Positions 9,846-18,429 of a DNA stretch of 64,000 nucleotides are shown piece after piece. The stretch comes from Lujinxingia sediminis. Its GTDB lineage: Bacteria > Myxococcota_A > Bradymonadia > Bradymonadales > Bradymonadaceae. Positions within the stretch are counted from its first letter, which is position 1. Each line of letters begins with the position of its first letter. The stretch lies in contig NZ_SADD01000001.1 in the NCBI RefSeq assembly GCF_004005565.1, positions 62,001 to 126,000 of the forward strand, read 5' to 3'. The translations under genes were made by a program, and so were the position numbers. Below the pieces are notes generated by a model. The model saw only the letters and a program-made list of their open reading frames with translations. It ran no database searches and had not been told where the DNA came from.

Positions 9846-10505
9846 TTGAGGGAGCCTGAGTTTCATCTTGCCTATCTACACGGTTTTGCCTCCAGCGCGC
9901 GTTCGACGATGGGGGCCTGGCTTGCCCGCGAGCTGGAGTGGCGAGGCTACGAGCTGCATCGCCCGGAGCTCAACGTGCCCTCGTTCTATGAGCTGACCTT
10001 CAGTGAGGCGCTGCGCGTGATGGACCGGCTCGATGCGGACGTGGCGCGCACCGGAAGGCCCTGGAGGCTTATGGGTTCGAGCATGGGAGGGTATCTGGCG
10101 GCGCGCTGGGCGCAGCTTAACCCGCAGCGCGTGGACCGGCTGTTGTTGCTGGCACCGGGCTTTGATTTGCCGGCGCGCTGGCCGCATCTGGTGGGCAAAA
10201 AGCGCATGAAGCGCTGGGAGGAGGAGGGGGCCTTGAAACTGCCCGGCCCCGATGAGCGCATGCAGCCTGTGAGCTGGAATTTTATTGAAGATGCTCGCAC
10301 GCACGAGCCCTGGCCGGAGGTTTCGTGCCCGGTGGTGATCGTGCACGGTACGCGCGACCCGACGGTGCCGGTGGCGTCTTCACGACGTTATGTTGAGATG
10401 TACGAGGGGGGACGTCTGGTGGAGGTGGATGACCGCCATCAGCTCAGGGATTCTCGCGATACAGTATGGTCGGAGTTGGTTCAACTCTTTGAAATTAAAG
10501 GGTAA
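9846..10505 (+). CDS. YqiA/UPF0227-like alpha/beta-hydrolase (esterase)
   Basis: Predicted cytoplasmic esterase of about 219 residues. The frame is open from 9747, but TTG 9846 follows GGAGG (9837-9841) and gives LREPEFHLAYLHGFASS, the normal start of the family; the 4-base spacing is short, so the start is uncertain. The first strand ends in YLHGFASS (oxyanion region). The nucleophile serine is in GSSMGG, the acid in HGTRDPTVP and the histidine in DDRHQL. Substrate unknown. No operon partner is evident; the methyltransferase leader begins right after the stop. Confidence 0.83.
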   Translation: MREPEFHLAYLHGFASSARSTMGAWLARELEWRGYELHRPELNVPSFYELTFSEALRVMDRLDADVARTGRPWRLMGSSMGGYLAARWAQLNPQRVDRLLLLAPGFDLPARWPHLVGKKRMKRWEEEGALKLPGPDERMQPVSWNFIEDARTHEPWPEVSCPVVIVHGTRDPTVPVASSRRYVEMYEGGRLVEVDDRHQLRDSRDTVWSELVQLFEIKG

Positions 10506-10866
10506 ACGGATCGAATGTGATCGTTAGACGATCGATCAACGGAGAATTTTCGATGAAGCAGCTTGACACCGATCGATCACCCTCTTAGGCTCGGTCCCAG
10601 ATCGAGTTAAGGCCTTGAGATCATTGATCCATCGGGCGTTATCAGGGGCATTAGAACGCCGAAAAAGCGATCAAGATCAAGCACTTAGACAGGCTTTGCG
10701 ATCTCTGCCGGACGCCGGCGCGAGATCGCCACAGAGCTGGGTATGCGTTCGCTCCGGGACAGCATACCTCGGCCGGAACCATGGATGCGTTTCGCTAATG
10801 GCCACGGATGGCCCACCCCCAGACCACGGACATGGTTGCGCGGGGTGTTAGACGACAGGGAAGTCG
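10506..10866 (+). promoter_or_regulatory. GATC-dense leader of the DNA methyltransferase gene
   Basis: This 361-base non-coding stretch holds 13 GATC sites, all between 10509 and 10727 (10509, 10519, 10530, 10534, 10571, 10575, 10600, 10619, 10626, 10669, 10675, 10700, 10724). Nearby coding DNA has roughly one per 60-80 bases by eye. The downstream part holds a possible hairpin pairing GGTATGC with GCATACC near 10740-10770. No gene was found in it. The cluster directly precedes a DpnA-like methyltransferase, so methylation feedback is a reasonable hypothesis. Confidence 0.7.
10563..10591 (+). promoter_or_regulatory. Candidate promoter with GATCGATC in its spacer
   Basis: A perfect TTGACA at 10563-10568 and TAGGCT at 10586-10591 are 17 bases apart. 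The spacer contains two GATC sites (10571 and 10575). The -10 is weak (three of six matches). Transcription from here would give a leader of about 270 bases before the methyltransferase start. Confidence 0.5.
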
Positions 10867-11658
10867 ATGCAAGCACGTGCGCAAGAACGGGCGGCGGTAC
10901 TCTCTCCTTATTACGAACATGAGCGCGGGGTGACGCTCTATAAGGGCGACTCGCTGGAGCTGCTGGAGGCGATGGAGCCGGAGCAGTTCGACATGATCTT
11001 TGCCGATCCTCCCTACTTCCTGTCGAACGACGGGGTGACCTGTAAGTCGGGGCGGATGGTCTCGGTGAATAAGGGGAGATGGGACCGCTCGCAGGGCGTG
11101 GAGGAAAATCACGCGTTCAATCTGCGCTGGCTTGAGGCGTGTCAGCGCCTGCTCAAGCCCAACGGGTCGATGTGGGTCAGTGGTACGCACCACGTGATCT
11201 TCTCGATCGGGTTTGCGATGCAGTCGCTGGGGTTCAAGATCCTTAATGACATCGCCTGGTTTAAGGTCAACCCGCCGCCGAACCTCTCGTGCCGCTACTT
11301 TACCCACGGCACTGAGACGGTGATCTGGGCCGGGCGCGATCATGACACCCGCCACACCTTCAACTACAAGGTGATGAAGGAGATGAACGGCGGCAAGCAG
11401 ATGAAGAATCTGTGGAACATCATGGCGCCGCGCAAAGCGGAGAAGGCTCACGGCAAGCACCCCACGCAGAAGCCGATTGCGCTTCTGGACCGCATCGTGC
11501 AGGCCTCGACCAACGAGGGCGACCGCATCCTCGATCCTTTCTGCGGCTCGTCGACCACCGGTGTGGCCGCGGTGCAGAACGGTCGCCACTACGTGGGATT
11601 GGATCAGAGCGAGGAGTACCTCGATCTGTCGATTCGTCGCATCGAAGAGCACCTCTGA
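10867..11658 (+). CDS. Beta-class DNA adenine methyltransferase, DpnA (M2.DpnII)-like
   Basis: Predicted N6-adenine methyltransferase, 263 residues, ATG 10867 after AGGGAAG. Motif IV (ADPPYFLSN, DPPY at residues 47-50) precedes motif I (ILDPFCGSSTTG near the C terminus), the beta-class order. The segments NPPPNLSCRYFTH, ETVIWA, GKQMKNLW and GKHPTQKP closely resemble DpnA of the DpnII system, which methylates GATC including single-stranded DNA; this is recalled family knowledge, not a search. No restriction endonuclease or second methyltransferase is adjacent, so it appears to be an orphan enzyme. The upstream region is packed with GATC sites. Confidence 0.88.
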   Translation: MQARAQERAAVLSPYYEHERGVTLYKGDSLELLEAMEPEQFDMIFADPPYFLSNDGVTCKSGRMVSVNKGRWDRSQGVEENHAFNLRWLEACQRLLKPNGSMWVSGTHHVIFSIGFAMQSLGFKILNDIAWFKVNPPPNLSCRYFTHGTETVIWAGRDHDTRHTFNYKVMKEMNGGKQMKNLWNIMAPRKAEKAHGKHPTQKPIALLDRIVQASTNEGDRILDPFCGSSTTGVAAVQNGRHYVGLDQSEEYLDLSIRRIEEHL

Positions 11659-11723
11659 GGCGTTAACTCGCATTGAGGGGGCGCCATCGGGGGCGAAGAG
11701 ACAGGCCACCTCAGGAGCGAGAT

Positions 11724-13973
11724 ATGGAGTACCGCGGGCTGAAGCTCGATGGGTTTCAACGCCAGGCCATTGAGGCCATTGCGAGCGGGCACAGCGTGCT
11801 TGTGGCTGCGCCGACCGGGACCGGAAAGACGCTGATCGCCGACTACCTCATTGAGCATGTGCTCGAGGAGGGGGGAGAGGTCATTTATACCGCGCCGGTC
11901 AAGGCGCTCTCCAACCAGAAGTACCGTCAGTATTGCGCTCTTTTTGGGCGAGAGAAGGTGGGGCTTGTGACCGGCGACCTGGTGATCAACCGGGATGCGC
12001 CGGTGCGCATTATGACCACCGAAATTCTGCGCAACATGCTTCTTGAGGGGCATCGGGTGGAGGAAGGCGTCAGGCCCCCCGGCGTTGATACGCCCGGGGA
12101 GACGGCGCTCGACGTGGAGCTTTTCTCGCCATCGGATGTGGCGCTTCCCGACCTGAAAAGGCTCAAGGCGGTGATCATCGATGAGATTCATTTTCTCGAT
12201 GATCCGGAGCGGGGCACGGTCTGGGAAGAGCTTCTGATTTACCTGCCTTCCGAGGTTCGCATTCTGGGGTTGTCGGCGACGCTCTCCAATCTGGAGGAGT
12301 TTGCGCACTGGCTCACGCAGATTCGCCAGGCCGAGGTGAAGGTGGTGCTGGAGACTGAGCGCACCGTGCCTCTGCAGATACGGCTGGCGAACACCGAGAG
12401 CGGTCCGAGTGAGGTGGGGGCGTTCGAGAAGGCGTTTGCCCGGTGGAAGAAGGAGCAAAAGAAGGCGCGCGAGGGCGGCGATGAGGGTAAGGGGCGACGT
12501 CGAAGCCGGGGAGGCCGGCGTGGCCAGAGTCGTGGGGGAGGGCGAGGAGGTCGGGGGCGCCGCGAAGATTTCGCATCGGGTACGAAGCCGACGACGCATC
12601 TCGATATGATGGAGATGCTGGGGCGGGGCGATTTTCCCGTGCTCTACTTTATTTACAGTCGCAAAATGGTCGAGATTTTTGCGGCGAAGCTGGCCCACTC
12701 GAGGGTCGGGCGGCAGCTGGGCGACGGGCATACTACCCGCCAGATTGATGAGCGTCTGGAGCGCTTTGAGGCCGAGCACCCCGAGGTGCTCACGCGTAAG
12801 TTGCGGGGGATGTATCGCCAGGGGATTGCGTTTCACCACGCCGGACTGCATGTGGCGCTCAAAGCGTTGGTGGAAGAGCTCTACGAGGGGCGGCTCTTAA
12901 AGGTGCTCTACTGCACCTCGACTTTTGCGCTGGGCATCAACATGCCGGCGCGCACGGTGATCTTCGATAGTCTGACGCGCTACAACGGTACGGAGTTTGT
13001 GCCGCTGACCATCCGCGAGTTTATGCAGATGGCCGGGAGGGCGGGGCGTCGGGGAATCGACCCGGTGGGCAATGTCTTGATTCGTCAGGATTTTGGGGGT
13101 TACGGGGAGGTTCGCGGGCTTTTGAAACGACTGCTCAGCGGGGAGAGTGAGCCTGTGCGTTCGGCCTTTAACCTCTCGTTTCACTCGGTGGTCAACCTCG
13201 TCGATCGCTTCGATGAGGAGAGCATTCGCTTTATGCTCGAGCAGAGTTTTAAGGCGTATCAGGATGGACGCTCGGCCACGGCGTTGCGCTCGAAGATCGA
13301 GCATCTGGAGGGGGAAGAAAGCCAGGAGAGCTTTACGCGGCGCAAGCGTCGTGACCTGGCCGGACTCCGTCGCGAGTTGGTGACGGTGGAACGCCCGAGG
13401 CTGTGGGAGGCGTTTGCGCGTAAGGTGGCGTTTTTGAAGACGCACGGCTACCTGGGAACCGACAACGAGCTGTACACGCCGGCGAAGATCCTGCGGCATA
13501 TCAAGATCGAGGAGCTCTTTGTGACCGAGCTCATTCTCAACGGGGTGTTGGAGGCGTTGAGTCCGGCGCAGCTCTTCGGGGTGATGTGTGGGCTTGTGCA
13601 GACCCTGCCGCGCACAGCAAAGGTGCATGCGCCGGATGATGATCGCTGGTGGGAGATCTTTGAGGCCATCAACGCGGTCTATGAGTCGGATGTGGTGGCT
13701 GACGGCGATGAGCTTGTCGGGCAGGAGTCGGTCTTTACCCCGGAGCTGATGCCGCTCGGGGAGCGTTGGGCGAGGGGGGAGTCGCTGAGCGCGCTTTTGA
13801 TGGATATTCGCAACCCGACGGATATGTCAGGCGACCTTGTTGGTGCGTTTCGGCGGGCCAAAGATCTGGTCAGCCAGGTGCGTCAGGTGCATCGCGAGGA
13901 TGAGGCTCGCTGGCGGGAGCTCAGTGAGCTTCTGCGGGCGGTGACGCGCGATGAGGTTGAGGTGCTCGACTGA
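11724..13973 (+). CDS. Ski2-like DEAD/DEAH-box RNA helicase with RGG-rich insert
   Basis: A superfamily 2 helicase of 749 residues, probably acting on RNA. ATG 11724 follows AGGAGCGAG. Motif I is APTGTGKT (30-36 region), motif II is DEIH in VIIDEIHFLDD, motif III is SAT in GLSATLSN, and the second RecA domain has GIAFHHAGL, ALGINMPA and QMAGRAGRRG. The C-terminal part has the long helical arrangement of the Ski2/Dob1/HelY group. Between the RecA domains (about residues 245-285) lies an Arg/Gly segment with many RGG/RRG units, unusual in bacterial members. It follows the methyltransferase by 65 bases in the same direction. Confidence 0.9.
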   Translation: MEYRGLKLDGFQRQAIEAIASGHSVLVAAPTGTGKTLIADYLIEHVLEEGGEVIYTAPVKALSNQKYRQYCALFGREKVGLVTGDLVINRDAPVRIMTTEILRNMLLEGHRVEEGVRPPGVDTPGETALDVELFSPSDVALPDLKRLKAVIIDEIHFLDDPERGTVWEELLIYLPSEVRILGLSATLSNLEEFAHWLTQIRQAEVKVVLETERTVPLQIRLANTESGPSEVGAFEKAFARWKKEQKKAREGGDEGKGRRRSRGGRRGQSRGGGRGGRGRREDFASGTKPTTHLDMMEMLGRGDFPVLYFIYSRKMVEIFAAKLAHSRVGRQLGDGHTTRQIDERLERFEAEHPEVLTRKLRGMYRQGIAFHHAGLHVALKALVEELYEGRLLKVLYCTSTFALGINMPARTVIFDSLTRYNGTEFVPLTIREFMQMAGRAGRRGIDPVGNVLIRQDFGGYGEVRGLLKRLLSGESEPVRSAFNLSFHSVVNLVDRFDEESIRFMLEQSFKAYQDGRSATALRSKIEHLEGEESQESFTRRKRRDLAGLRRELVTVERPRLWEAFARKVAFLKTHGYLGTDNELYTPAKILRHIKIEELFVTELILNGVLEALSPAQLFGVMCGLVQTLPRTAKVHAPDDDRWWEIFEAINAVYESDVVADGDELVGQESVFTPELMPLGERWARGESLSALLMDIRNPTDMSGDLVGAFRRAKDLVSQVRQVHREDEARWRELSELLRAVTRDEVEVLD

Positions 13974-13978
13974 GGGAT

Positions 13979-14014
13979 GCGCCCCTCCGAGCGTAAAACG
14001 CGTCGGAGGGGCGC
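13979..14014. terminator. Hairpin between convergent helicase and HtrA genes
   Basis: A 12-bp perfect stem (GCGCCCCTCCGA with TCGGAGGGGCGC) whose loop contains a further GCGT/ACGC pairing. There is no long T-tract on either side. It sits between two convergent stops, so it may act in both directions. Confidence 0.6.
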
Positions 14015-14042
14015 CCCTGGAGAGGAGACGCCAGCGGGCGGT

Positions 14043-15419
14043 TCAGGAGGCAGTTTTCAGTCGCACTGCGGCGAAGAGGGGTTGCCCGCCGCGTCGGAGC
14101 AGGATGCGGATGGGGCTTCCGGCAGGTTGCTCTTTGAGCACGCGGGGGACCTCTTCGGGAGCGGAGATGTCGGTTCCGGCGATGTTGAGGATGACGTCGC
14201 CGGGGCGCAGAATGCCAGAGGCCGGGGATCCTGCTTCCACGCGCTCCACCAGCACGCCCTGACCCGGGGGGCCCCCGGAGCGGGAGGCGTTTCGGGAGGT
14301 GATCGCGGTCAAAAACACGCCCAGACGGCCTTCGAAGGGGCGAGGCTCAATGCCGCGGGCACGCTCGACCTGAGGGCGGGTGGGATCGGGCCGCTCGGCG
14401 ACGGTCAGGCGCGTTTGCTCGCGACTTCCCTCGCGCAGGTAGGTCAACTCGATGGTGGAGCCGGGACTGACGCGGCCAATGATTTTGAGAAGTTCGGAGG
14501 GGTTGCTGACCTTCTGGTTGGCAACGGAGGTGATGATGTCGCCGGGTTGCAGCTCGGCGCGGGAGGCGGGGCTGTTGGACTCGACCGAACGGACCAGCGC
14601 GCCGGCGTCGGGGGCGACGCCGAAGGTGGTGGCCAGGGCCTCGGAGAGCTCCTGGATGCCCGCACCGATAAAGCCGCGGGAGACGTAGCCCGGTTCGCGG
14701 AGCTGGCCGAGGATCTCGGTGACCACGTCAATGGGCACCGCAAAACCAATCCCCTGACCGTTGCGAATGATCGCGGTATTCACCCCGATGACCTCGCCGT
14801 CGAGGTTAAAGAGGGGGCCTCCGGAGTTGCCCGGGTTGATGGAAGCATCGGTCTGCAAAAAGTTATCGAAGGGGCCCATACCAATGGAGCGGCCGGTGGC
14901 GCTGAGCACGCCGACGGTGACGGAGTGCTCCAGACCAAAGGGGCTTCCGATGGCAACGACCCACTGGCCGGGGCGGATGTCTTCGGAGGTGCCCAGGGTA
15001 ACCGCCGAGAGGTTGACCGGCGCGCTGACCTGCAAAAGGGCCAGGTCGGTAGCCGGGTCGGCACCGACCAGACGGGCGGAGAGGATATCGCCTTTGGCCA
15101 GAGCTACCTGGATGGTCTGGGCGCCGTTGACGACGTGCCAGTTGGTAATAATAAGCCCGCTCTCATCGACGATAAACCCGGAGCCCTGCCCGCGAGACGG
15201 TTCGCCGGGGGAGGGATTAAAGAAGGGGTTGAGCGTGCCGGGAGGGGCGGCCATCTCGGTCTGTACGGAGACGACCTGATCGCGGCTTTGCTCAAAGAGT
15301 CGCGCGACCTGGGGCAGGGTGTCGGGGGCGGGGCGCTGGGCGTTGGCAATGCCCGGGGCAGTACTGACGAAGGTCAGTGATGCCAGGATCGCCACAAGAA
15401 CACGAGAGAGGGAAGCCAT
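14043..15419 (-). CDS. Periplasmic serine protease of the HtrA/DegP family
   Basis: Envelope quality-control protease/chaperone, 458 residues. The signal peptide ends near GIANAQ. The trypsin-like domain carries the triad His95 (TNWHVV), Asp125 (ATDLALL) and Ser199 (GNSGGP). Two PDZ domains follow (about 235-320 and 350-450, with GAGI and GVLVERVEAGSPA segments). It converges with the helicase gene and is followed at its 5' side by a small membrane protein on the same strand, 44 bases away, so the two may be co-transcribed. DegQ versus DegP type cannot be told. Confidence 0.94.
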   Translation of the reverse strand: MASLSRVLVAILASLTFVSTAPGIANAQRPAPDTLPQVARLFEQSRDQVVSVQTEMAAPPGTLNPFFNPSPGEPSRGQGSGFIVDESGLIITNWHVVNGAQTIQVALAKGDILSARLVGADPATDLALLQVSAPVNLSAVTLGTSEDIRPGQWVVAIGSPFGLEHSVTVGVLSATGRSIGMGPFDNFLQTDASINPGNSGGPLFNLDGEVIGVNTAIIRNGQGIGFAVPIDVVTEILGQLREPGYVSRGFIGAGIQELSEALATTFGVAPDAGALVRSVESNSPASRAELQPGDIITSVANQKVSNPSELLKIIGRVSPGSTIELTYLREGSREQTRLTVAERPDPTRPQVERARGIEPRPFEGRLGVFLTAITSRNASRSGGPPGQGVLVERVEAGSPASGILRPGDVILNIAGTDISAPEEVPRVLKEQPAGSPIRILLRRGGQPLFAAVRLKTAS

Positions 15420-15463
15420 GACCGTCCTTTCAGGGTGTGCTCACCATCAGGGGCTGCGCACTA

Positions 15464-15928
15464 TCAGGGTTCGAGTTGCAGGAAGGGATCTTCAGCAGTG
15501 AGTTTATCTGTGTCGTCGCTTAAGCCGCGAAAAACATAGACGAGCGTGCCAGCGTCGGAGACCCAGGTGTCGGCGCTGCCCCGCATGACAAGACGATCCA
15601 GAAGCTGTCGGGCCTGTTCCACCGAGAGGTGACACCCCAGGGCGGCTTCTTCGACCGTGAGGCGGCCCTGGTGATGTCGGGCAAAACGTAGGATGCGGTT
15701 CTCTTCTTGAGAGAGCTCATCGATGGCGGCGCTTTCGCGACTGGCGCGCATGTTACGTACGACGAGGATGGCGCAGAGGAGTGTGAGCGCGCCGAAGATA
15801 AGCGCGCCCGCAGTACCGGCGAGGCGTTGGTCGGGCACCAGCAGCCCCAGCGCGATCATGGCCAGGGTTACCAGTCCAAAGAGCGGGGTGCCGAGCAACG
15901 CGCCGATGGTACTACAACCTCGGGGCAT
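15464..15928 (-). CDS. Small membrane protein with winged-helix-like C-terminal domain
   Basis: A 154-residue protein of unknown function. ATG 15928 has an AGGAG site upstream. Two hydrophobic segments (about residues 8-30 and 36-57) form a hairpin in the membrane. A soluble cytoplasmic part follows (about 65-135; LSQEENRILRFARHHQGRLT, VEQARQLLDRLVMRG) that reads like a small winged-helix domain of the kind found in short archaeal and bacterial membrane-bound regulators. It is just upstream of htrA on the same strand, so a membrane stress-sensing role is possible but unproven. Confidence 0.72.
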   Translation of the reverse strand: MPRGCSTIGALLGTPLFGLVTLAMIALGLLVPDQRLAGTAGALIFGALTLLCAILVVRNMRASRESAAIDELSQEENRILRFARHHQGRLTVEEAALGCHLSVEQARQLLDRLVMRGSADTWVSDAGTLVYVFRGLSDDTDKLTAEDPFLQLEP

Positions 15929-16039
15929 AGAAACTCCTGCGCAGCAAACATCAAGGAATCAGCCCGGCGACCTCGCCCCGGATGTGTGGGGGGAGAGGAG
16001 GCCGGGCGGCATGTTGAAGCGTGAGGTCATCGGGGGAGT

Positions 16040-16753
16040 TTATTCGTAGGAATGCTCCCGCCAGAAGTTGGGGCCGGGGAGGTTCTGGCTCTTTCTTTTG
16101 TTGAGGTAGGCGCGCGCGCCGATGACCATGTCGGGCAGGGTGCTGCGGGTAGCCCAGCGTACCAGGAAGTCGGGGAGCCAGCCGCCGATGTCGACGTTGA
16201 GAACGTGGCGCATCAGGGTGTGCTCATTGTTGGGGCCGTAGGGCTGAAGGACCCAGTAGCCGAACATATCTCCGAGGTTACCGGAGCCTTCAATGTAGGA
16301 GAAGGTCGAGACAAAACTCTCCACGCCGCCAAGATCGCGGGTGTGGTTATGGACATTGAAGTGGCCGTCGCGGTCACGGGCCGGGAAGGGGACTTTGGCG
16401 GTGCCGGCGCAGACGACGCGCTCGTCGCTGGAGCGGCTGATAAGGGCGGTGTCTTTGATGTTGTCCCGCCAGTCGCCGTACTTCCAGCATTCCTCGACCA
16501 GGGGAACCACATCACGCATGGGGGCCTGGATGATGCCGGTTGCAACGCCCCGGTTGACGTCGTCGTTTTGCTGCAGACTGACCAGCACTTCGCCGCGCTC
16601 GATGCGGGCGCGCTGGCTGTCGCTGAGGTTAATAGGGCGCACAGGCTCGCTGGAGCCTGCGAAGGCTACGGAGGTGCCGGTCAGGAGCAGGGCGAAGGTA
16701 AGCAGGGCGAAGAGCCCCTGACGAGCGGTGCGGTTGAGCGAGATGTTCAACAT
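16040..16753 (-). CDS. Secreted START/SRPBCC-fold protein
   Basis: A 237-residue protein. The frame is open much further upstream, but ATG 16753, preceded by GAGGA, gives a signal peptide (MLNISLNRTARQGLFALLTF to AFAG). The mature part reads like a START/polyketide-cyclase lipid-binding fold (VATGIIQAPMRDVVPLVEEC, WRDNIKDTALISRSSD, LMRHVLNVDIGGWLPDFLV). Myxobacterial-type genomes carry such secreted lipid-binding proteins. It has no clear operon partner. Ligand unknown. Confidence 0.75.
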   Translation of the reverse strand: MLNISLNRTARQGLFALLTFALLLTGTSVAFAGSSEPVRPINLSDSQRARIERGEVLVSLQQNDDVNRGVATGIIQAPMRDVVPLVEECWKYGDWRDNIKDTALISRSSDERVVCAGTAKVPFPARDRDGHFNVHNHTRDLGGVESFVSTFSYIEGSGNLGDMFGYWVLQPYGPNNEHTLMRHVLNVDIGGWLPDFLVRWATRSTLPDMVIGARAYLNKRKSQNLPGPNFWREHSYE

Positions 16754-17392
16754 CGGAATCCTCGGACGAAAGCGTTGGTGCCCACAATACGGCAGCGAGT
16801 GTAAACGCGACCACACAGATGTCGATCCCCGAAGTGGCCTCGTGCTGGAAGTCTGACGTGAAGGACGCGCGTTTATTCGAAGCGCGAGGTATGAGGGGCG
16901 AGTGTTGGTAGCCTGTGTGGCGAGCAGATGCAAATGTGACGCCGGGGTGTGGGCGTGGCCTGCGTTTGCACTCAGCCTGGGCGGCGGCGCTCGTATGTCG
17001 TTGCACCACGAGCCGGCGAAGAGCGTCGAGTTCAAGGGGTTGGTCCAGGTTGCGGGCGCTTCTGTCTTAAAGATCAGGCGGTTATGGCGGTCGGCAAGCC
17101 AGGGCTCACGCAGGGGCAGATGTCACGTCGGTTGTCTGCGGCAACATCAGGTCGTAGAGGGTGACGCCGACCCGCGAGGATATCAGGTCGTCGATGGCGT
17201 GACGGTGTTGAATGACATCGGTCCCGGCTTCACGGGCATGGTGGGGGGGCGAGCATGGTCGCGGGTTCTGTTCGTCGGGTTGATGAGCGTTGTTGGACGT
17301 CGGGCGATGCAGCGGGAGGGCTTGAGCGCGGCGCGGGGGAACGAAAGGGAGCCAGCACGCGGAGAAGGGACACGATGCGTTGGCGAAGACAT
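16754..17392. other. Long non-coding region
   Basis: About 640 bases without a supportable gene. Open frames up to 179 codons occur but have no family features, no ribosome binding site and no clear third-position G+C bias. The part just before 16753 should hold the START-gene promoter. On the minus strand around 17110-17240 one frame reads like real protein for about 40 codons and then stops; it may be a gene remnant. Confidence 0.4.
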
Positions 17393-17420
17393 AAAAAAGC
17401 CCTCGCCGGGCGGCGAGGGC
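17393..17420 (-). terminator. Rho-independent terminator of the cyclophilin gene
   Basis: On the minus strand a perfect 10-bp stem (GCCCTCGCCG with CGGCGAGGGC) with a 2-base gap is followed by six T. It lies about 75 bases downstream of the cyclophilin stop. Confidence 0.88.
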
Positions 17421-17494
17421 TTCGGAGGACGCGTGTCCTGAGCCGGAGTTGAGGCCCCCTGGCGCAGGGAGCGTCTTTGGCGGTGCCGTCGTGA

Positions 17495-18325
17495 TTATTC
17501 GACGATGCGAACTTCGGTGGTGTAGTCGAGTTCGGGGAAGTCAGCCTTGAGGTAGGCGTTGCCCTGGGCCTGGAGGCGGCCCTGGTCGGGGCCACGGCCG
17601 CGGGGGGCTCCTTCACCGTAGCCTTTGTAGAGGCTGTCGACGACGTCCATGCCTTCGATAACGCGGCCGACCGGGGCAAATCCCATGCCGTCGAGCTGGG
17701 CGTTGTTGCCGAAGTTGATGAAGAGCTGGGTGGTGCGGGTGTTGGGGCCGGCGGTGGCGAAGCTGACGTAGCCGCGCTCGTTGGACTGCTTGACCGCGTC
17801 GTCGCTGATGCGGGCGTCGCGCCAGATCTGGTTGACGCGGGGATCGCCGTGAATGCCGAACTGGGCCATGAAGCCGTTGATGACACGGAAGAAGGCGATG
17901 TTGTCGTAGTAGCCGATCTTGACCAGGTTGTAGAGGCGGTCCGCGCCGCGAGGGGCCCACTCGCGGTTAACCTCCACGATGAAGTTACCTTCGGTGGTGC
18001 CGAAGTTGATCTTGAAGGTTTCGGGAGCCTCTTCGTTGGCGGCTTCCGGGTGCAGGATGGCGGCGTTGTTTGCAGCGAGTGTGCCGCTGGTGCCGGCCTG
18101 CTCGGCGTTGTCAGCTACGGCGTCTTCGCGATTGGCCTGGGCGGCCTCATCGGCCTGCTCGGTGGCCTCTTCGGTGGCCTCTTCGGTGGCTTCTTCTGCG
18201 GTGGCGGCTTCGGACTCAGCCGGAGTGGAGTCGACGCGGGGCTCGGGGGGGCTGTCGCAGCCCAGGGCCAGGTTGAAAGCGATCAAAAGGGCGAGGAGGC
18301 CGGGAAGTGTGCGTTTCATCATCAT
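17495..18325 (-). CDS. Lipoprotein peptidyl-prolyl isomerase, cyclophilin type
   Basis: Envelope protein-folding isomerase, 276 residues. Three ATG codons stand in tandem at the start. The lipobox LALGC places the lipidated cysteine near residue 23. A disordered Glu/Ala segment follows (EEATEEATEEATEQ repeats), then a cyclophilin domain from about residue 100, with the substrate pocket in FFRVINGFMAQFG and the core in TTQLFINFGNNAQLD. The usual GTGxGG loop is replaced by a longer segment around HGDPRVNQIW. It is monocistronic by its terminator. Family call is firm. Confidence 0.9.
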   Translation of the reverse strand: MMMKRTLPGLLALLIAFNLALGCDSPPEPRVDSTPAESEAATAEEATEEATEEATEQADEAAQANREDAVADNAEQAGTSGTLAANNAAILHPEAANEEAPETFKINFGTTEGNFIVEVNREWAPRGADRLYNLVKIGYYDNIAFFRVINGFMAQFGIHGDPRVNQIWRDARISDDAVKQSNERGYVSFATAGPNTRTTQLFINFGNNAQLDGMGFAPVGRVIEGMDVVDSLYKGYGEGAPRGRGPDQGRLQAQGNAYLKADFPELDYTTEVRIVE

Positions 18326-18429
18326 CTCATTGCAGGGGTTGCCGTTGGATTTGAGCGCGCGGAGTGCACGCCGTGCGCGCCATTTAAGCTGCGGGCTTGA
18401 GCGTTACGCTAGTCAAGGCTGGGCGCACG

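Noticed and set aside
10553-10588. 11-codon leader peptide (MKQLDTDRSPS) with GGAGA site
   Set aside because: It overlaps the candidate promoter, so the transcript from that promoter would not contain it. It has no regulatory residue run.
10506-10866. Replication origin or SeqA-like site because of GATC density
   Set aside because: I found no DnaA boxes (TTATCCACA-like) or A/T-rich unwinding element, and no dnaA or dnaN is near. The methyltransferase link is a simpler idea.
13977-15380. 467-codon plus-strand frame opposite htrA
   Set aside because: The minus strand carries a complete HtrA with signal peptide, triad and two PDZ domains; the plus frame has only low-complexity Gly/Asp sequence.
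17110-17240. Possible protein remnant on the minus strand
   Set aside because: About 40 codons read plausibly (HAREAGTDVIQHRHAIDD) before a TGA, but there is no start, no ribosome binding site and no clear family, so I do not annotate a pseudogene.
16902-17441. 179-codon plus-strand frame in the long gap
   Set aside because: No ribosome binding site, no domain and it runs through the cyclophilin terminator stem.
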